IMG/VR virus record: IMGVR_UViG_3300010883_014546
Location: 1 to 20,646 of that record
DNA length: 20,646 nt
DNA from: a virus
Direction: 5' to 3' (one strand)
A program made the translations under genes and the position numbers. Shown piece after piece: positions 6,402-14,544 of this stretch (position 1 is its first letter; the number at the start of each line of letters is the position of its first letter). The notes beneath the pieces are model-generated. The model worked only from the letters and a program-made list of their open reading frames with translations, was not told the DNA's origin and did no database searches.

Positions 6402-6905
6402 TTATTTAATTATAAGGTATGTTTCCTTTACAACAGTGTCCTTTCCAAAAAAAGTTAATATATTTTTATCCACAGGAAAGCACATCCAATGGTAATTTAA
6501 GGTGTTCTTTTCCTTGATTAAAATGATAGCTATGTCTATTGTTTTATTTAAGCTTGAATACTCCTTGCCCCTCTCGACGGAGTACCCCTTATCTTTCAAC
6601 GCGTTAATCATCTCTTCTGGAAACGTTATTCTTCTGGCTTCGTTATTAAAAATAGCAGCAACGTCTCTTATGAGGGAATTAAATTTGTGGCTTTTTTGAA
6701 TAGCGTGACTTATGTCTTCTTGGCTTATATGGATATTTAACTCTCTGAAAGCTTTTTCTAGGGCTTCTGGGCCACAGCTAAAAACATGAAGGGGGTCTTT
6801 ATCGTCTTTTCTTAATTCAGAATAACGCGCGGGCTCACGAAATTGATCCATTAAGCCGCATCCCATTAAAATTAATCCAAATAAAAGAATAAAAAAAAAG
6901 CGCAT
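6402..6905 (-). CDS. Lipoprotein with C39-peptidase-like fold
   Basis: A 167-residue protein. Residues 1-16 are a type II signal: MRF, a hydrophobic run, then the lipobox LMGC with lipidated Cys16, so the mature protein should be membrane-anchored and face the periplasm. The rest resembles papain-like C39 domains. FSCGPEALEKAF places a candidate catalytic Cys at 44, and a helical pattern like C39 (EDISHAIQ, then INALKDKGY) follows. NYHWMCF gives a candidate His at 139, and Asp146 could be the third residue. The full length is short for a peptidase, but the Cys and His are both present. Such a lipoprotein is unlikely to be a capsid part. Superinfection exclusion, envelope modification or host-protein processing are possible roles. 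It sits between an FtsZ-like gene and a hairpin terminator, like a self-contained cargo gene. No Shine-Dalgarno site is obvious. Confidence 0.68.
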   Translation of the reverse strand: MRFFFILLFGLILMGCGLMDQFREPARYSELRKDDKDPLHVFSCGPEALEKAFRELNIHISQEDISHAIQKSHKFNSLIRDVAAIFNNEARRITFPEEMINALKDKGYSVERGKEYSSLNKTIDIAIILIKEKNTLNYHWMCFPVDKNILTFFGKDTVVKETYLIIK

Positions 6906-6951
6906 ACTATAAAAGTATTACACCTTATTTAACAAACGAGGATAGCCCTAT

Positions 6952-8127
6952 TTATTTACCATTAGCAATCTCATTAAGTTCCCTTAGCTTGCCATCAGGT
7001 TGTCCTAATCCACCGATAACACTAAAAATATTTAACGTAGGTTTATCTCCACTGTAAACTCCGCCATGAACCGTGCTCCCAGACTTGAGCATCCTGTTAA
7101 GTTGATCTAAGGCTTGGTCTATGTGACTTTGGGGAAGGTTGTCTAGTACTTCTATCCCACCAATCATTATGACTCCAGCTGTATTTCCGGTGCTTACATC
7201 AATCCCGCTAGACAATAAATTGCTTCTAAGATTTTCCCTAACTGTTCGTGAAATCTGAACAGGATCGTGCCAGTCCTTCACCGGCGAAGCGCCGAATAGG
7301 ATTAATCCAGAATTTAGTATCCCTTTATAGTCATTCTTGTCGAAAGAGGTATAGCTACTGTCTTTCGCTGAGGTCAGATTAAATAAGTGAAATAATCCAG
7401 CCAAGTTGGAGTTTGCCACGTTCCAGAATTTGGAAACTGCCACACTTGGATACAGCGAGACTACTTTTTCGTTATCTAGCAGGATCAAGGGGGAAACTAT
7501 CCCTTCCCTCACTAGGCTGTATACGTTTCTTAAAGTGGTTGCCGCGTTATTGTTTACTTTTGCTCCTTCAGATTTTTTGGGCAGCGTTAAGATTACTCCC
7601 ACTTGCTTTTCTTTGGTTTTCACCAGTTCTTGAACTTCCTTAGCTAAATTAACTAATGGGGTTACCATTCCTGACCCAGTACCGCCTCCTGCACCAGCGC
7701 AAATGAAAATCCTATCGAAAGATTCACCGAAAGAATATCTCATGAAATCGATGACGTCTTCTTTGTTTTCTTTGAGCTTTTGCGCAGCGACCGCTGGATC
7801 TTTACCGGCTCCACCGCCCTCTCCAACGCATAGCTTTTGTTTTAAGGATAAAGAATTTAAATCAGAACTAGCGGTGTTAATTGCGGCTACTCTATTATAG
7901 CCAAGCTTCGAAAAGGTTTCCGCCAGCCTTGACCCCCCTTGCCCTGCCCCCAAGAAACAGAATTTAAAAGAAACATCTACATCGTCCTCTACATCATGGA
8001 CAAGGTAATCTTTTACCTCCCCGTTATCCTCCGGGACAAGAAGATCTTCAGGCATGGAAATATCTGACTCTCCGTAAAAAGACTTAATTTGTTCATTGTT
8101 TTCGTTTTCGTTTTTTTGCTCGCTCAT
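6952..8127 (-). CDS. FtsZ/tubulin-superfamily GTPase
   Basis: A 391-residue protein. Residues 1-50 are an acidic extension. The GTPase domain then shows FCFLGAGQGGSR (phosphate loop T1, 56-67), GEGGGAGKDP (T3-like, 102-111), the hallmark tubulin/FtsZ signature GGGTGSG (147-153) and an Asn/Ala-rich T6-like segment (NNNAATTLRNVY). Near 261-271, SFDKNDYKGIL matches the catalytic T7 loop with DxxD Asp263 and Asp266 kept, so self-stimulated GTP hydrolysis upon polymerisation is expected. The remainder fits an FtsZ-type activation domain (GVIMIGGIEVLDNLPQ). The C-terminus lacks an obvious FtsZ tail peptide. Known phage relatives such as PhuZ of jumbo Pseudomonas phages make filaments that position the phage nucleus or deliver capsids; whether this one does so is unknown. 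An AAGGA site lies 10 nt before the ATG, and the gene follows the portal gene by 32 bp. Confidence 0.88.
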   Translation of the reverse strand: MSEQKNENENNEQIKSFYGESDISMPEDLLVPEDNGEVKDYLVHDVEDDVDVSFKFCFLGAGQGGSRLAETFSKLGYNRVAAINTASSDLNSLSLKQKLCVGEGGGAGKDPAVAAQKLKENKEDVIDFMRYSFGESFDRIFICAGAGGGTGSGMVTPLVNLAKEVQELVKTKEKQVGVILTLPKKSEGAKVNNNAATTLRNVYSLVREGIVSPLILLDNEKVVSLYPSVAVSKFWNVANSNLAGLFHLFNLTSAKDSSYTSFDKNDYKGILNSGLILFGASPVKDWHDPVQISRTVRENLRSNLLSSGIDVSTGNTAGVIMIGGIEVLDNLPQSHIDQALDQLNRMLKSGSTVHGGVYSGDKPTLNIFSVIGGLGQPDGKLRELNEIANGK

Positions 8128-8159
8128 ATTAAAGTTTTCCTTACGTATTATTACACGTA

Positions 8160-10181
8160 TTATAGCTCACCTTTTTCTTCTGCTTCTTCTGTCTTGCTAT
8201 GGTATAATATACTTGCCATAAACGTATTAACTTGGTGTTCTATCGCTATATCTGATACCTCTTTTACCGTATCGTGATTTTTATCCACAGGATTCTTAAG
8301 GTATTCATCGATAGAGCTTTTCCAGTTTTCTTGCGTTTCGTTTGCCATAATTATACCAGTGATGCTTTCAGCGATTTCTTTTTGATCCTTATTCAGTCTT
8401 TTTACTTTGTGAGTTTTTCTCAAGGCGGCTTCTACGTTTTTTTCGAGATCCTGAGAAAGCAGAACGTTTTCCCTGACCTTATTAAAACTGAAGAACGATC
8501 TTGATTCCCTCGTGTCTTCCTGAGGAGTGCCTGTGCCCTCCGGGCGACCAGTTTGCTGCTTCTGCTTGGTGTTATTATTTTTCGCCGGTTGGCCTACTGA
8601 TTTTTCGGAACCCATTTGCGCCATCTTTAGTTCGTGGCTTCGTTGTTTAGCTGCGTCCGTTGGGTCTACTCCACCCATCATTGGTATATACAAGCCCTTA
8701 TCTTTCAGGCTCTTATATTCTCTTTGCGACTCAAGAGACTCCTCTTGCGTGGGTAGCCTCCCGGTTTCTATAGCCTTCAACCCTTCCATCGGCGTCAGGA
8801 CTCCTATTTCGACCAGCCTACTGTAAACTTTAGCGAAGGTCGTGCTCTCCCTTAGGCTTATCTCGTCAAATATGGGCGTAGGATAATTTTTAAGGCCCAC
8901 GTTCTGAGCTACCCTTCTTATCTCTGGAATCAAAAAATCATTAAGGAAAGTTTCCCTAGCTTGCTTTAACCTCGCTAAGAAAATCTCCACTTTCATTGAG
9001 AAGCTGCTAGATTTATCACCCGTAGATAATCCTCCGCCCGCTCCAGTAATCATACTGTTTAGTCCGGCTTGGATATCTGAGTTTACGATTTCGTATTTTC
9101 TAGGATCAAGAAGGTCGCCTATCTGTGGGATAACGAACTGAGCCTTGGTTGTATAATCAGCGATCAACACTCTCCCTACTGATTGGTTTTCGAAAAGCTT
9201 TTGCAGCTCCACTAAATTCTTTTGATTTACGCCCCCCTTGTCTGGGTCGGTTCCCGTAGTAACCAGCAAAACCGCTTGTTGCATTGTTCTGGCGATGGCC
9301 ATGTCCATCCGTTTTAGTTCTGATTTATGATTTATATCTTCAAGAACGGGGTACCCCATCGGAACAGCGAAAGGCTCGTAATCCATTTTTTTATAGAATA
9401 CTGCGGAAATCTTTTCAGCCTCTAGGGGGATTCTTATACAGTTGATAACTTGACCAGAGTTTAGTAGTTTCTTGACCTCGGCAGGCAGGGAATCTCTTAT
9501 CTTCTTGTCTTCGTCAGTCTTCGCGACTCTAACTCTTTCTAGCTCGTAATCAGAAAGCACCTTGTGGTATTTTTTGACATCAGTAGAAAAGCTTAATGAC
9601 CCGGATAGTTGAATGTCTGCTGGGTTAAGTATTACGTATCTATATGGGATTTTAATTTTTTTTGCGCCGAATGTTTGCGAGAGCTTCTTCACGTCTTCTT
9701 TTTTGATTTCGGCGTCAAGCCTGTATAAAAAAACGTTACCCGACCTGAAGTACTCTCTGAAAAATCTATCCTGTAAGTCTGATATATTTATTTTCTTCAA
9801 TAACGCTTCGAAGAATCTTCTTGATTTTTTGCTTCCGCCTCGAAAACAAATGCTTGCCGCTGCAAATTCCGTCATTAAATCTATAGCATTCCTGAAAACA
9901 GAAAAGTTGTAATAAGCCTTTTGGCATAAAATGACAGCGTCTCTTATAGACATGCTCCCCTTGCTATCGGTAGATGTAAACGGAACTAGGCCCTTATCTA
10001 TGTTCGTATACTTATCGGTTCTTTCGATATTGCTGGATACATTTCTCCTGTAGGAGGTTCTGTCGGAAGACGACGCTTTTGCTTCGCCGGAAGCTTCAGA
10101 TATCATAATGGGGACGATGTCTTCTGTTTTCTTTTTGCTCGCCCCGGACCCCTTCGTTGTTGTTTTTTTTGAAACGCTCAT
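8160..10181 (-). CDS. Portal protein
   Basis: A 673-residue protein, expected to form the dodecameric ring at the head vertex through which DNA is packaged. It lies directly downstream of the large terminase and upstream of the protease, the standard portal position. The first 65 residues are a basic, Ser/Lys-rich tail. The body has typical portal features: KAYYNFSVFRNAIDLMTEF (about 89-107), then FFREYFRSGNVFLYRLDAE (about 139-157), and a stem/crown region with LMTEF-type helices and long helical segments (EIFLARLKQARETFLNDFL). The C-terminal 130 residues are Lys/Gln/Glu-rich with a Pro/Gly linker and charged helices, perhaps a crown extension. The length exceeds T4 gp20 (about 520 residues). 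The upstream leader is A-rich with no Shine-Dalgarno site. The assignment is based on order and pattern. Confidence 0.85.
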   Translation of the reverse strand: MSVSKKTTTKGSGASKKKTEDIVPIMISEASGEAKASSSDRTSYRRNVSSNIERTDKYTNIDKGLVPFTSTDSKGSMSIRDAVILCQKAYYNFSVFRNAIDLMTEFAAASICFRGGSKKSRRFFEALLKKINISDLQDRFFREYFRSGNVFLYRLDAEIKKEDVKKLSQTFGAKKIKIPYRYVILNPADIQLSGSLSFSTDVKKYHKVLSDYELERVRVAKTDEDKKIRDSLPAEVKKLLNSGQVINCIRIPLEAEKISAVFYKKMDYEPFAVPMGYPVLEDINHKSELKRMDMAIARTMQQAVLLVTTGTDPDKGGVNQKNLVELQKLFENQSVGRVLIADYTTKAQFVIPQIGDLLDPRKYEIVNSDIQAGLNSMITGAGGGLSTGDKSSSFSMKVEIFLARLKQARETFLNDFLIPEIRRVAQNVGLKNYPTPIFDEISLRESTTFAKVYSRLVEIGVLTPMEGLKAIETGRLPTQEESLESQREYKSLKDKGLYIPMMGGVDPTDAAKQRSHELKMAQMGSEKSVGQPAKNNNTKQKQQTGRPEGTGTPQEDTRESRSFFSFNKVRENVLLSQDLEKNVEAALRKTHKVKRLNKDQKEIAESITGIIMANETQENWKSSIDEYLKNPVDKNHDTVKEVSDIAIEHQVNTFMASILYHSKTEEAEEKGEL

Positions 10182-10227
10182 TTTAGCTTTTTTTAGAGTT
10201 TTTTTTAGAATAAAATCTTATTTTACA

Positions 10228-12057
10228 TTACACCATTCTGGGTGTAAAGGTCGCGGCGGCATCATCTAATTTGTAATTCATCATATCGAAGTAACACTTT
10301 ACACCCCAATTGGCTAAAAGTAAACCAGTATAATTATCTTTTCTTGCCCTACCCGCGCTGGTATTCCGCTTTAAATGCTGCGGGAGATCAAACGTCTGTG
10401 TTCCTCTGGAGGTCGTCTTGACTTCGACAAGAGCGCACTGTTTCTTAACTTGATATACTAAATTATCTTGAGTTTCAATGAATTCTCCTAAATTTTCTTC
10501 ACAGGCATAGTCTAGATTGACCTTAGACATGCTTTGCTTGTCGAATTCCGAACCGTTTGCCGTGGTTCTGGACGCAAACCATACTTTTTTATAATCTATA
10601 TTTGCCTGAAGCAGTTCGTTTGCTTTCCTTATCCAGTCGCTTGAAAAAACTTGATTGAACACGATTCGGCGACCTTCCTTATTGTACGTGGACTTAAGAT
10701 CTCTGACTTCTTTCAGATAATCCACGCCTTCTTTATTAGAGTCGAAGTCGATAACTTTCAAATTAATTCTATTGTCTATAAATAACTTGGAGTGGTTTGC
10801 AGCCTCTAGAAACATGTCTGATCCGGCGTTATCGATACATATTAACTCTGGGTCAAAGTTGTCTAATACGTAATTAAGATATTTTACATGATTATTCAAA
10901 CTGCCTAAACCAGCGTAATTGTGCACAAGAGTTGAAGATTCCTTTTCTTCGTCTAGCTCCATTACAGAAATGGCAAAATAATCCGCGCTCGGACTATCGC
11001 TCATGTTGGGGTCAATGCCTATCACGTATTTTCTAGACGACTTGCCCCTTACAAGAGTGGTTGGTTCTTCCCCGTCCGGAACAGTGCATTGATGCATCTT
11101 GATCGCGCTGAAATAACTATCACTTCCGTCCGTAAATTGAGCGCAATACTCTCTCTGAAACGAAGCGTTAGAATACCCGCCGTCTTGAGCTGCCTCGATT
11201 ATTGTATGGTCAATCATGTGCTTTGGCAGGGATTCGTAACTCAATTGGGACACGAAATAAGAGGAGTCCTCCTTTTCTTCTTTGTAAATATGATTAACCC
11301 AGTCTTTGTATGTCTTATACAAGTTTTCAAAAGTATAGCTTGCCGAGGATAGCGCTATCATTTTACTGTTATTTTCAAAGACCATTCTGTCCTCCTCTTT
11401 CATGAAGCCTTTCTCTATGAGCCCGTCTTCTGTTTCACGTACCTCTATTCTCTCCTTCATGTCTTGAGGGGCAACCAAAAAAGGCATGAGAACCGTATTA
11501 ATTAAATCTTCCGGCAAAAGCAAAAACTCATCCAGTAAGAGCACGTTAGCTCGGAAACCGCGAATTTTTTCTCCGTTAAGAGGAATGGCCGTAATAGTCC
11601 CTCCATTTATCTGCCATTGAAATTGATCGTTCCTCTTAGACTTCGCCCCGAAACACTGCATCAAAAGCTCCGCGCCCTCAGACTCTACTATCTTTTCTAA
11701 GCTTTCGAATATGAATCTAGCTGTTCTGAACGTTGGTCCCGCTACTAATATCTTGGTGCCGGGGTTAAATATGCAATGAAGAAAGCAGAATACTGAAGCA
11801 ATAAAAGTCTTACCGCAACCACGACCCCATACGCACATTGAGAAATTTTTTTCCATTAACCCTTTTAGGGTAATTTCTTGATATGGAGCCAACTTAATCC
11901 CCGAGATTAGCTCGGTCGTAAGACCCAAGTTACCGTTTAAGAATTTAGCTAACGTTAACTTAGCTTCGCTGTCAGAAAGGTTCCCCTTAATTTTCAGCAG
12001 CTCTTCATTAATGCTTTCGTCTCTCTTCGTTTTATATTTGTCTGGACAGTACCACAT
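10228..12057 (-). CDS. Terminase large subunit (TerL)
   Basis: A 609-residue DNA-packaging motor. The ATPase half shows Walker A GRGCGKT (78-84) preceded by the adenine-side YQ segment (LAPYQ, 56-60), Walker B VLLLDE (172-177) and a coupling motif SSAS (237-240). The C-terminal half is the RNase H-like headful nuclease. YVIGIDP (344-350) supplies the first metal-binding Asp (349), ELICIDN (404-410) the second (Asp409), and further acidic residues follow. Length and order match the terminase large subunits of T4-like and other phages. It packages the genome into the prohead via the portal encoded immediately downstream (46-bp gap). The start ATG is 7 nt after the upstream stop and has no Shine-Dalgarno site, implying coupled translation. 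Confidence 0.95.
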   Translation of the reverse strand: MWYCPDKYKTKRDESINEELLKIKGNLSDSEAKLTLAKFLNGNLGLTTELISGIKLAPYQEITLKGLMEKNFSMCVWGRGCGKTFIASVFCFLHCIFNPGTKILVAGPTFRTARFIFESLEKIVESEGAELLMQCFGAKSKRNDQFQWQINGGTITAIPLNGEKIRGFRANVLLLDEFLLLPEDLINTVLMPFLVAPQDMKERIEVRETEDGLIEKGFMKEEDRMVFENNSKMIALSSASYTFENLYKTYKDWVNHIYKEEKEDSSYFVSQLSYESLPKHMIDHTIIEAAQDGGYSNASFQREYCAQFTDGSDSYFSAIKMHQCTVPDGEEPTTLVRGKSSRKYVIGIDPNMSDSPSADYFAISVMELDEEKESSTLVHNYAGLGSLNNHVKYLNYVLDNFDPELICIDNAGSDMFLEAANHSKLFIDNRINLKVIDFDSNKEGVDYLKEVRDLKSTYNKEGRRIVFNQVFSSDWIRKANELLQANIDYKKVWFASRTTANGSEFDKQSMSKVNLDYACEENLGEFIETQDNLVYQVKKQCALVEVKTTSRGTQTFDLPQHLKRNTSAGRARKDNYTGLLLANWGVKCYFDMMNYKLDDAAATFTPRMV

Positions 12058-12064
12058 TTCGTTA

Positions 12065-12505
12065 TTATTTATTAATTAATTTTCCTTTATACTTAGGACC
12101 AGAAACAAAAGGTATCCCCCTAAAGAGAAGCAGGTGATCTACATGATCCATTTCGGAATATTTTTCGTTTTCATTTTCTATGCAAAATCTATATTGATCT
12201 CCAAACATTTTCCACTTCATTCTGTATAGGGTCGTATTGGGAATTGGTTTAGGGTTTAATTCTATATCGCAACTCTGATTAATGTAAGAAATGTATCCAA
12301 ACGCGAATCCCGAGTTAACCTTGTTAATACATGGATGACTATCTTCAAGTGGGAAATACTCGAAACTAACGTCTGTAACATGTAAGTCTCCGCATAGGTA
12401 TGATATGTTTTGAGATGTCGGATCATTCACTTGGACCCATTTATCTACCGGATGTTTACCTAAGTCTTCTGTGCAGGGCTCATATGTAACATAATATTTT
12501 TTCAT
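12065..12505 (-). CDS. Hypothetical protein
   Basis: A 146-residue protein of no recognised family, starting MKKYYVTYEPCTEDLGKHP. It is rich in aromatic residues and Cys (Tyr, Phe, Trp, with five Cys), with predicted alternating strands (KWVQVNDPTSQ, VSFEYFPLED, TLYRMKWKMFGDQYRFCIE) and no membrane span or signal peptide. It resembles a compact beta-rich domain. The start is 6 nt after the stop of the nuclease gene and the stop is 7 nt before TerL, so it belongs to the same coupled transcript. It could be a packaging accessory or an intracellular regulator; nothing in the sequence decides between them. Confidence 0.55.
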   Translation of the reverse strand: MKKYYVTYEPCTEDLGKHPVDKWVQVNDPTSQNISYLCGDLHVTDVSFEYFPLEDSHPCINKVNSGFAFGYISYINQSCDIELNPKPIPNTTLYRMKWKMFGDQYRFCIENENEKYSEMDHVDHLLLFRGIPFVSGPKYKGKLINK

Positions 12506-12511
12506 TGTCGT

Positions 12512-13471
12512 TTATAATATTTTTAAATCATAAGCCAATTGCAAATCTATCTTGACGTAGGAACAGCCGCTAAAAAATATTTTTTCGATTACTCTTTTTG
12601 ACTCTTTTCTCCCTTTAACAAATAAGAATTGTACGTGGGGGTATTTCTGGATCAGTTGCCTTACGTTATGGAAAATATACTCCGGGGTAACTTTTATCTT
12701 CTTCGATATGTAGGGTAAGTATTTGAAGCTCATGGCGTTACTTAGAGTGTCTTCTACGAGTATAATTAAATTCGCCTCCATCTTCTTCGCTCTGATAATC
12801 TCATTTTCAAATCTATCGAAATTTCTCACGCTCAGTGTTGATATGAAATCTGCCAAAGATTTTCTTTCTATGTAACAGTTGCACGTTAACCTTGGTTCGC
12901 TAAACGTATAATCCCCGACAGGTAACGTCATGGACTGCGTACGATAATCATCCCACTTTAAAGGCAGTTGTTCTCTTGTGTCTATATGTATGGAGTATTG
13001 GGGCTTTTCGTATTCTTTCCCCTCTGTGATTTCCGTGGGAAATTGGTATTTATTTTTAAACCCAATCCTTTCGCAATAGGAATAATAATTTTTAAATATT
13101 CCATGAAGATATTGAATGGGTGGAGAAAGTATGCTTCTCAACTCTACCTGAGAAGGGGTGTAAACTAAATTTTTCTTTTCTTTTCTTTTTGTCAAAAGCT
13201 CCCCGCAATAGTTTACGGCCTCTTCAGGAGCTCTTTCTTTTAGCCAAAGGCGTAGGTTTGTGCGAGAGTTAAAGTCTGTGGAGAAATATTGTTCTTTTGT
13301 TTTGTATTTAATGATTTCTTTATCGTGAAGATCGTGTCTCGGGTAATATTTTTGATAATATCCTACCACCCTCAGCTTATGAACTTTAATATGGGCGTGA
13401 AGTTGCCTTTCCGTCTCGAAGGGTTTCTTGCAGTTTTGACAAATCACTTTTTTTTCTTCTTGCTCTGTCAT
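12512..13471 (-). CDS. C2H2 zinc finger fused to ERCC4/XPF-type nuclease
   Basis: A 319-residue protein with two recognisable parts. Residues 11-31 form a C2H2 zinc finger: Cys11, Cys14, His27 and His31 in CxxC-x12-HxxxH spacing (CQNCKKPF...HAHIKVH). A helical middle region (about 35-150) has a dense aromatic/basic stretch (YYQKYYPRHDLHDKEI). Residues about 158-300 form an ERCC4 nuclease core: IHIDTREQLP (Asp164, Arg166, Glu167), LPVGDY (Gly186, Asp187), then IERKSLADFI (Glu202, Arg203, Lys204, Asp208). This GD...ERKxxxD array is the XPF/Mus81 catalytic signature. The protein should cut branched or specific DNA under metal dependence. Its 4-bp overlap with the upstream gene and its position before TerL suggest a role in recombination intermediates or packaging. 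A homing-type function is the alternative. Confidence 0.85.
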   Translation of the reverse strand: MTEQEEKKVICQNCKKPFETERQLHAHIKVHKLRVVGYYQKYYPRHDLHDKEIIKYKTKEQYFSTDFNSRTNLRLWLKERAPEEAVNYCGELLTKRKEKKNLVYTPSQVELRSILSPPIQYLHGIFKNYYSYCERIGFKNKYQFPTEITEGKEYEKPQYSIHIDTREQLPLKWDDYRTQSMTLPVGDYTFSEPRLTCNCYIERKSLADFISTLSVRNFDRFENEIIRAKKMEANLIILVEDTLSNAMSFKYLPYISKKIKVTPEYIFHNVRQLIQKYPHVQFLFVKGRKESKRVIEKIFFSGCSYVKIDLQLAYDLKIL

Positions 13472-14544
13472 ATTTCATCTTCGTCTAAACCTAAGATTCT
13501 CGCTTTTATTTCATCCATAGACGACAGATTTTTCGCTTCGTCCTTAACGCTCTTTCTTCTTATCTCGGAGAGCTTGATGAGTTTCACCCTGCTTTCTTCG
13601 TCCTTCCAAACTTTGACTAAATTTAATATGCTTGCGTTTTCTTTAATTTGATTCTTGAGACGATCACTTCTCTTTTCTTTTAGATCGTTCAAAAGCTTCT
13701 GCTGCCTGTTAACAGATTGGTTGTATTCTGTTTCCGTCTTCCCTATAGCTTCGACTAGGGACATTGACGCCCTTCCGTTAGCGTCTTCCACTATGTCGTC
13801 AAGTAGTCCAGTCAAGTGCTCCTTTCTCCTTTGTATACTGGCTGAGATTACTACCTCAGAAGAAAGAACTATATATTGATCGACCTCTTCTTGAGTTAAA
13901 TCTGGCTTATCGTGAGTATACCTTACGAAGCTTGACTCAAATAGTTCCCTATCTGTTGTCGTAACATAAGTATTAATTTGATAACAAAATCTATAAGTAT
14001 TTATGTAATTGATTAAAGACTCAATATTCTTTTGTATCTTGGATGTGATTTTGTTTTTGTTTATGGATCCATTAGTGTATTTGTTTACCTTGAATAAGGT
14101 CTTGTCGAACGTCTTAGGCGGTTTGTATTTTTCCGTAGGAACTTCGTCTGGGGATTCGAAGGCGGTTGTGGGCTCTAGTTCTTTTATGAAATCGCTAACT
14201 ACTCGCGCCTCTTGGTTTAAATTACTTAAGCTTGGGTCTTTAAACAATATCCTTGCCATTTCCACGGAACTCATAAATTCAAGATTATTCTTTATGAAAA
14301 TTTCGTCTTCTTCGGTGAGGTCCATTTTTGTTTTCGCTTTGTATTCGTGAGCCGCCCTAGCCTTTATGCTCCTAGACGCCAAGAAGGCCTTAACAGCTTT
14401 CCCCTCTTTGGTTCTTCCGTCTAAGTCTTGATTGGGGAAAGCGAGCCTTATAAGCTCCAATAGCGAAGGCGGGGAATCTGGTCTGGAATTCCACTCTTCT
14501 AGAACTATCTTTTCTTGATCTTCTGTTAAGTTGAAGCTACTCAT
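13468..14544 (-). CDS. Protein with duplicated N-terminal helical unit (possible small terminase)
   Basis: A 358-residue, almost entirely helical protein. Two similar segments lie at the N-terminus: residues 6-60 (LTEDQEKIVLEEW ... LLELIRLAFP ... AVKAFLASRS) and 76-122 (LTEEDEIFIKNNL ... VEMARILFKDP ... VVSDFIKELE). Each has an acidic helix, a short turn and a second helix, which looks like a tandem HTH-like pair. A Pro/Lys linker follows (KYKPPKTFDKTLFKVNKY), then helical regions, and Lys/Glu-rich coiled-coil from about 260 to 345 (LLNDLKEKRSDRLKNQI). Helical DNA-binding domain plus coiled coil is the layout of many small terminase subunits, and TerL lies three genes downstream. This is only a candidate assignment. 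It overlaps the SET gene by 8 bp and the nuclease gene by 4 bp. Confidence 0.6.
   Translation of the reverse strand: MSSFNLTEDQEKIVLEEWNSRPDSPPSLLELIRLAFPNQDLDGRTKEGKAVKAFLASRSIKARAAHEYKAKTKMDLTEEDEIFIKNNLEFMSSVEMARILFKDPSLSNLNQEARVVSDFIKELEPTTAFESPDEVPTEKYKPPKTFDKTLFKVNKYTNGSINKNKITSKIQKNIESLINYINTYRFCYQINTYVTTTDRELFESSFVRYTHDKPDLTQEEVDQYIVLSSEVVISASIQRRKEHLTGLLDDIVEDANGRASMSLVEAIGKTETEYNQSVNRQQKLLNDLKEKRSDRLKNQIKENASILNLVKVWKDEESRVKLIKLSEIRRKSVKDEAKNLSSMDEIKARILGLDEDEI

Noticed and set aside
10211-10225. AT-only hairpin after TerL
   Set aside because: The stem TAAAAT/ATTTTA is six A-T pairs and is followed by A-rich rather than T-rich sequence on the transcript strand, so it is not a convincing terminator.
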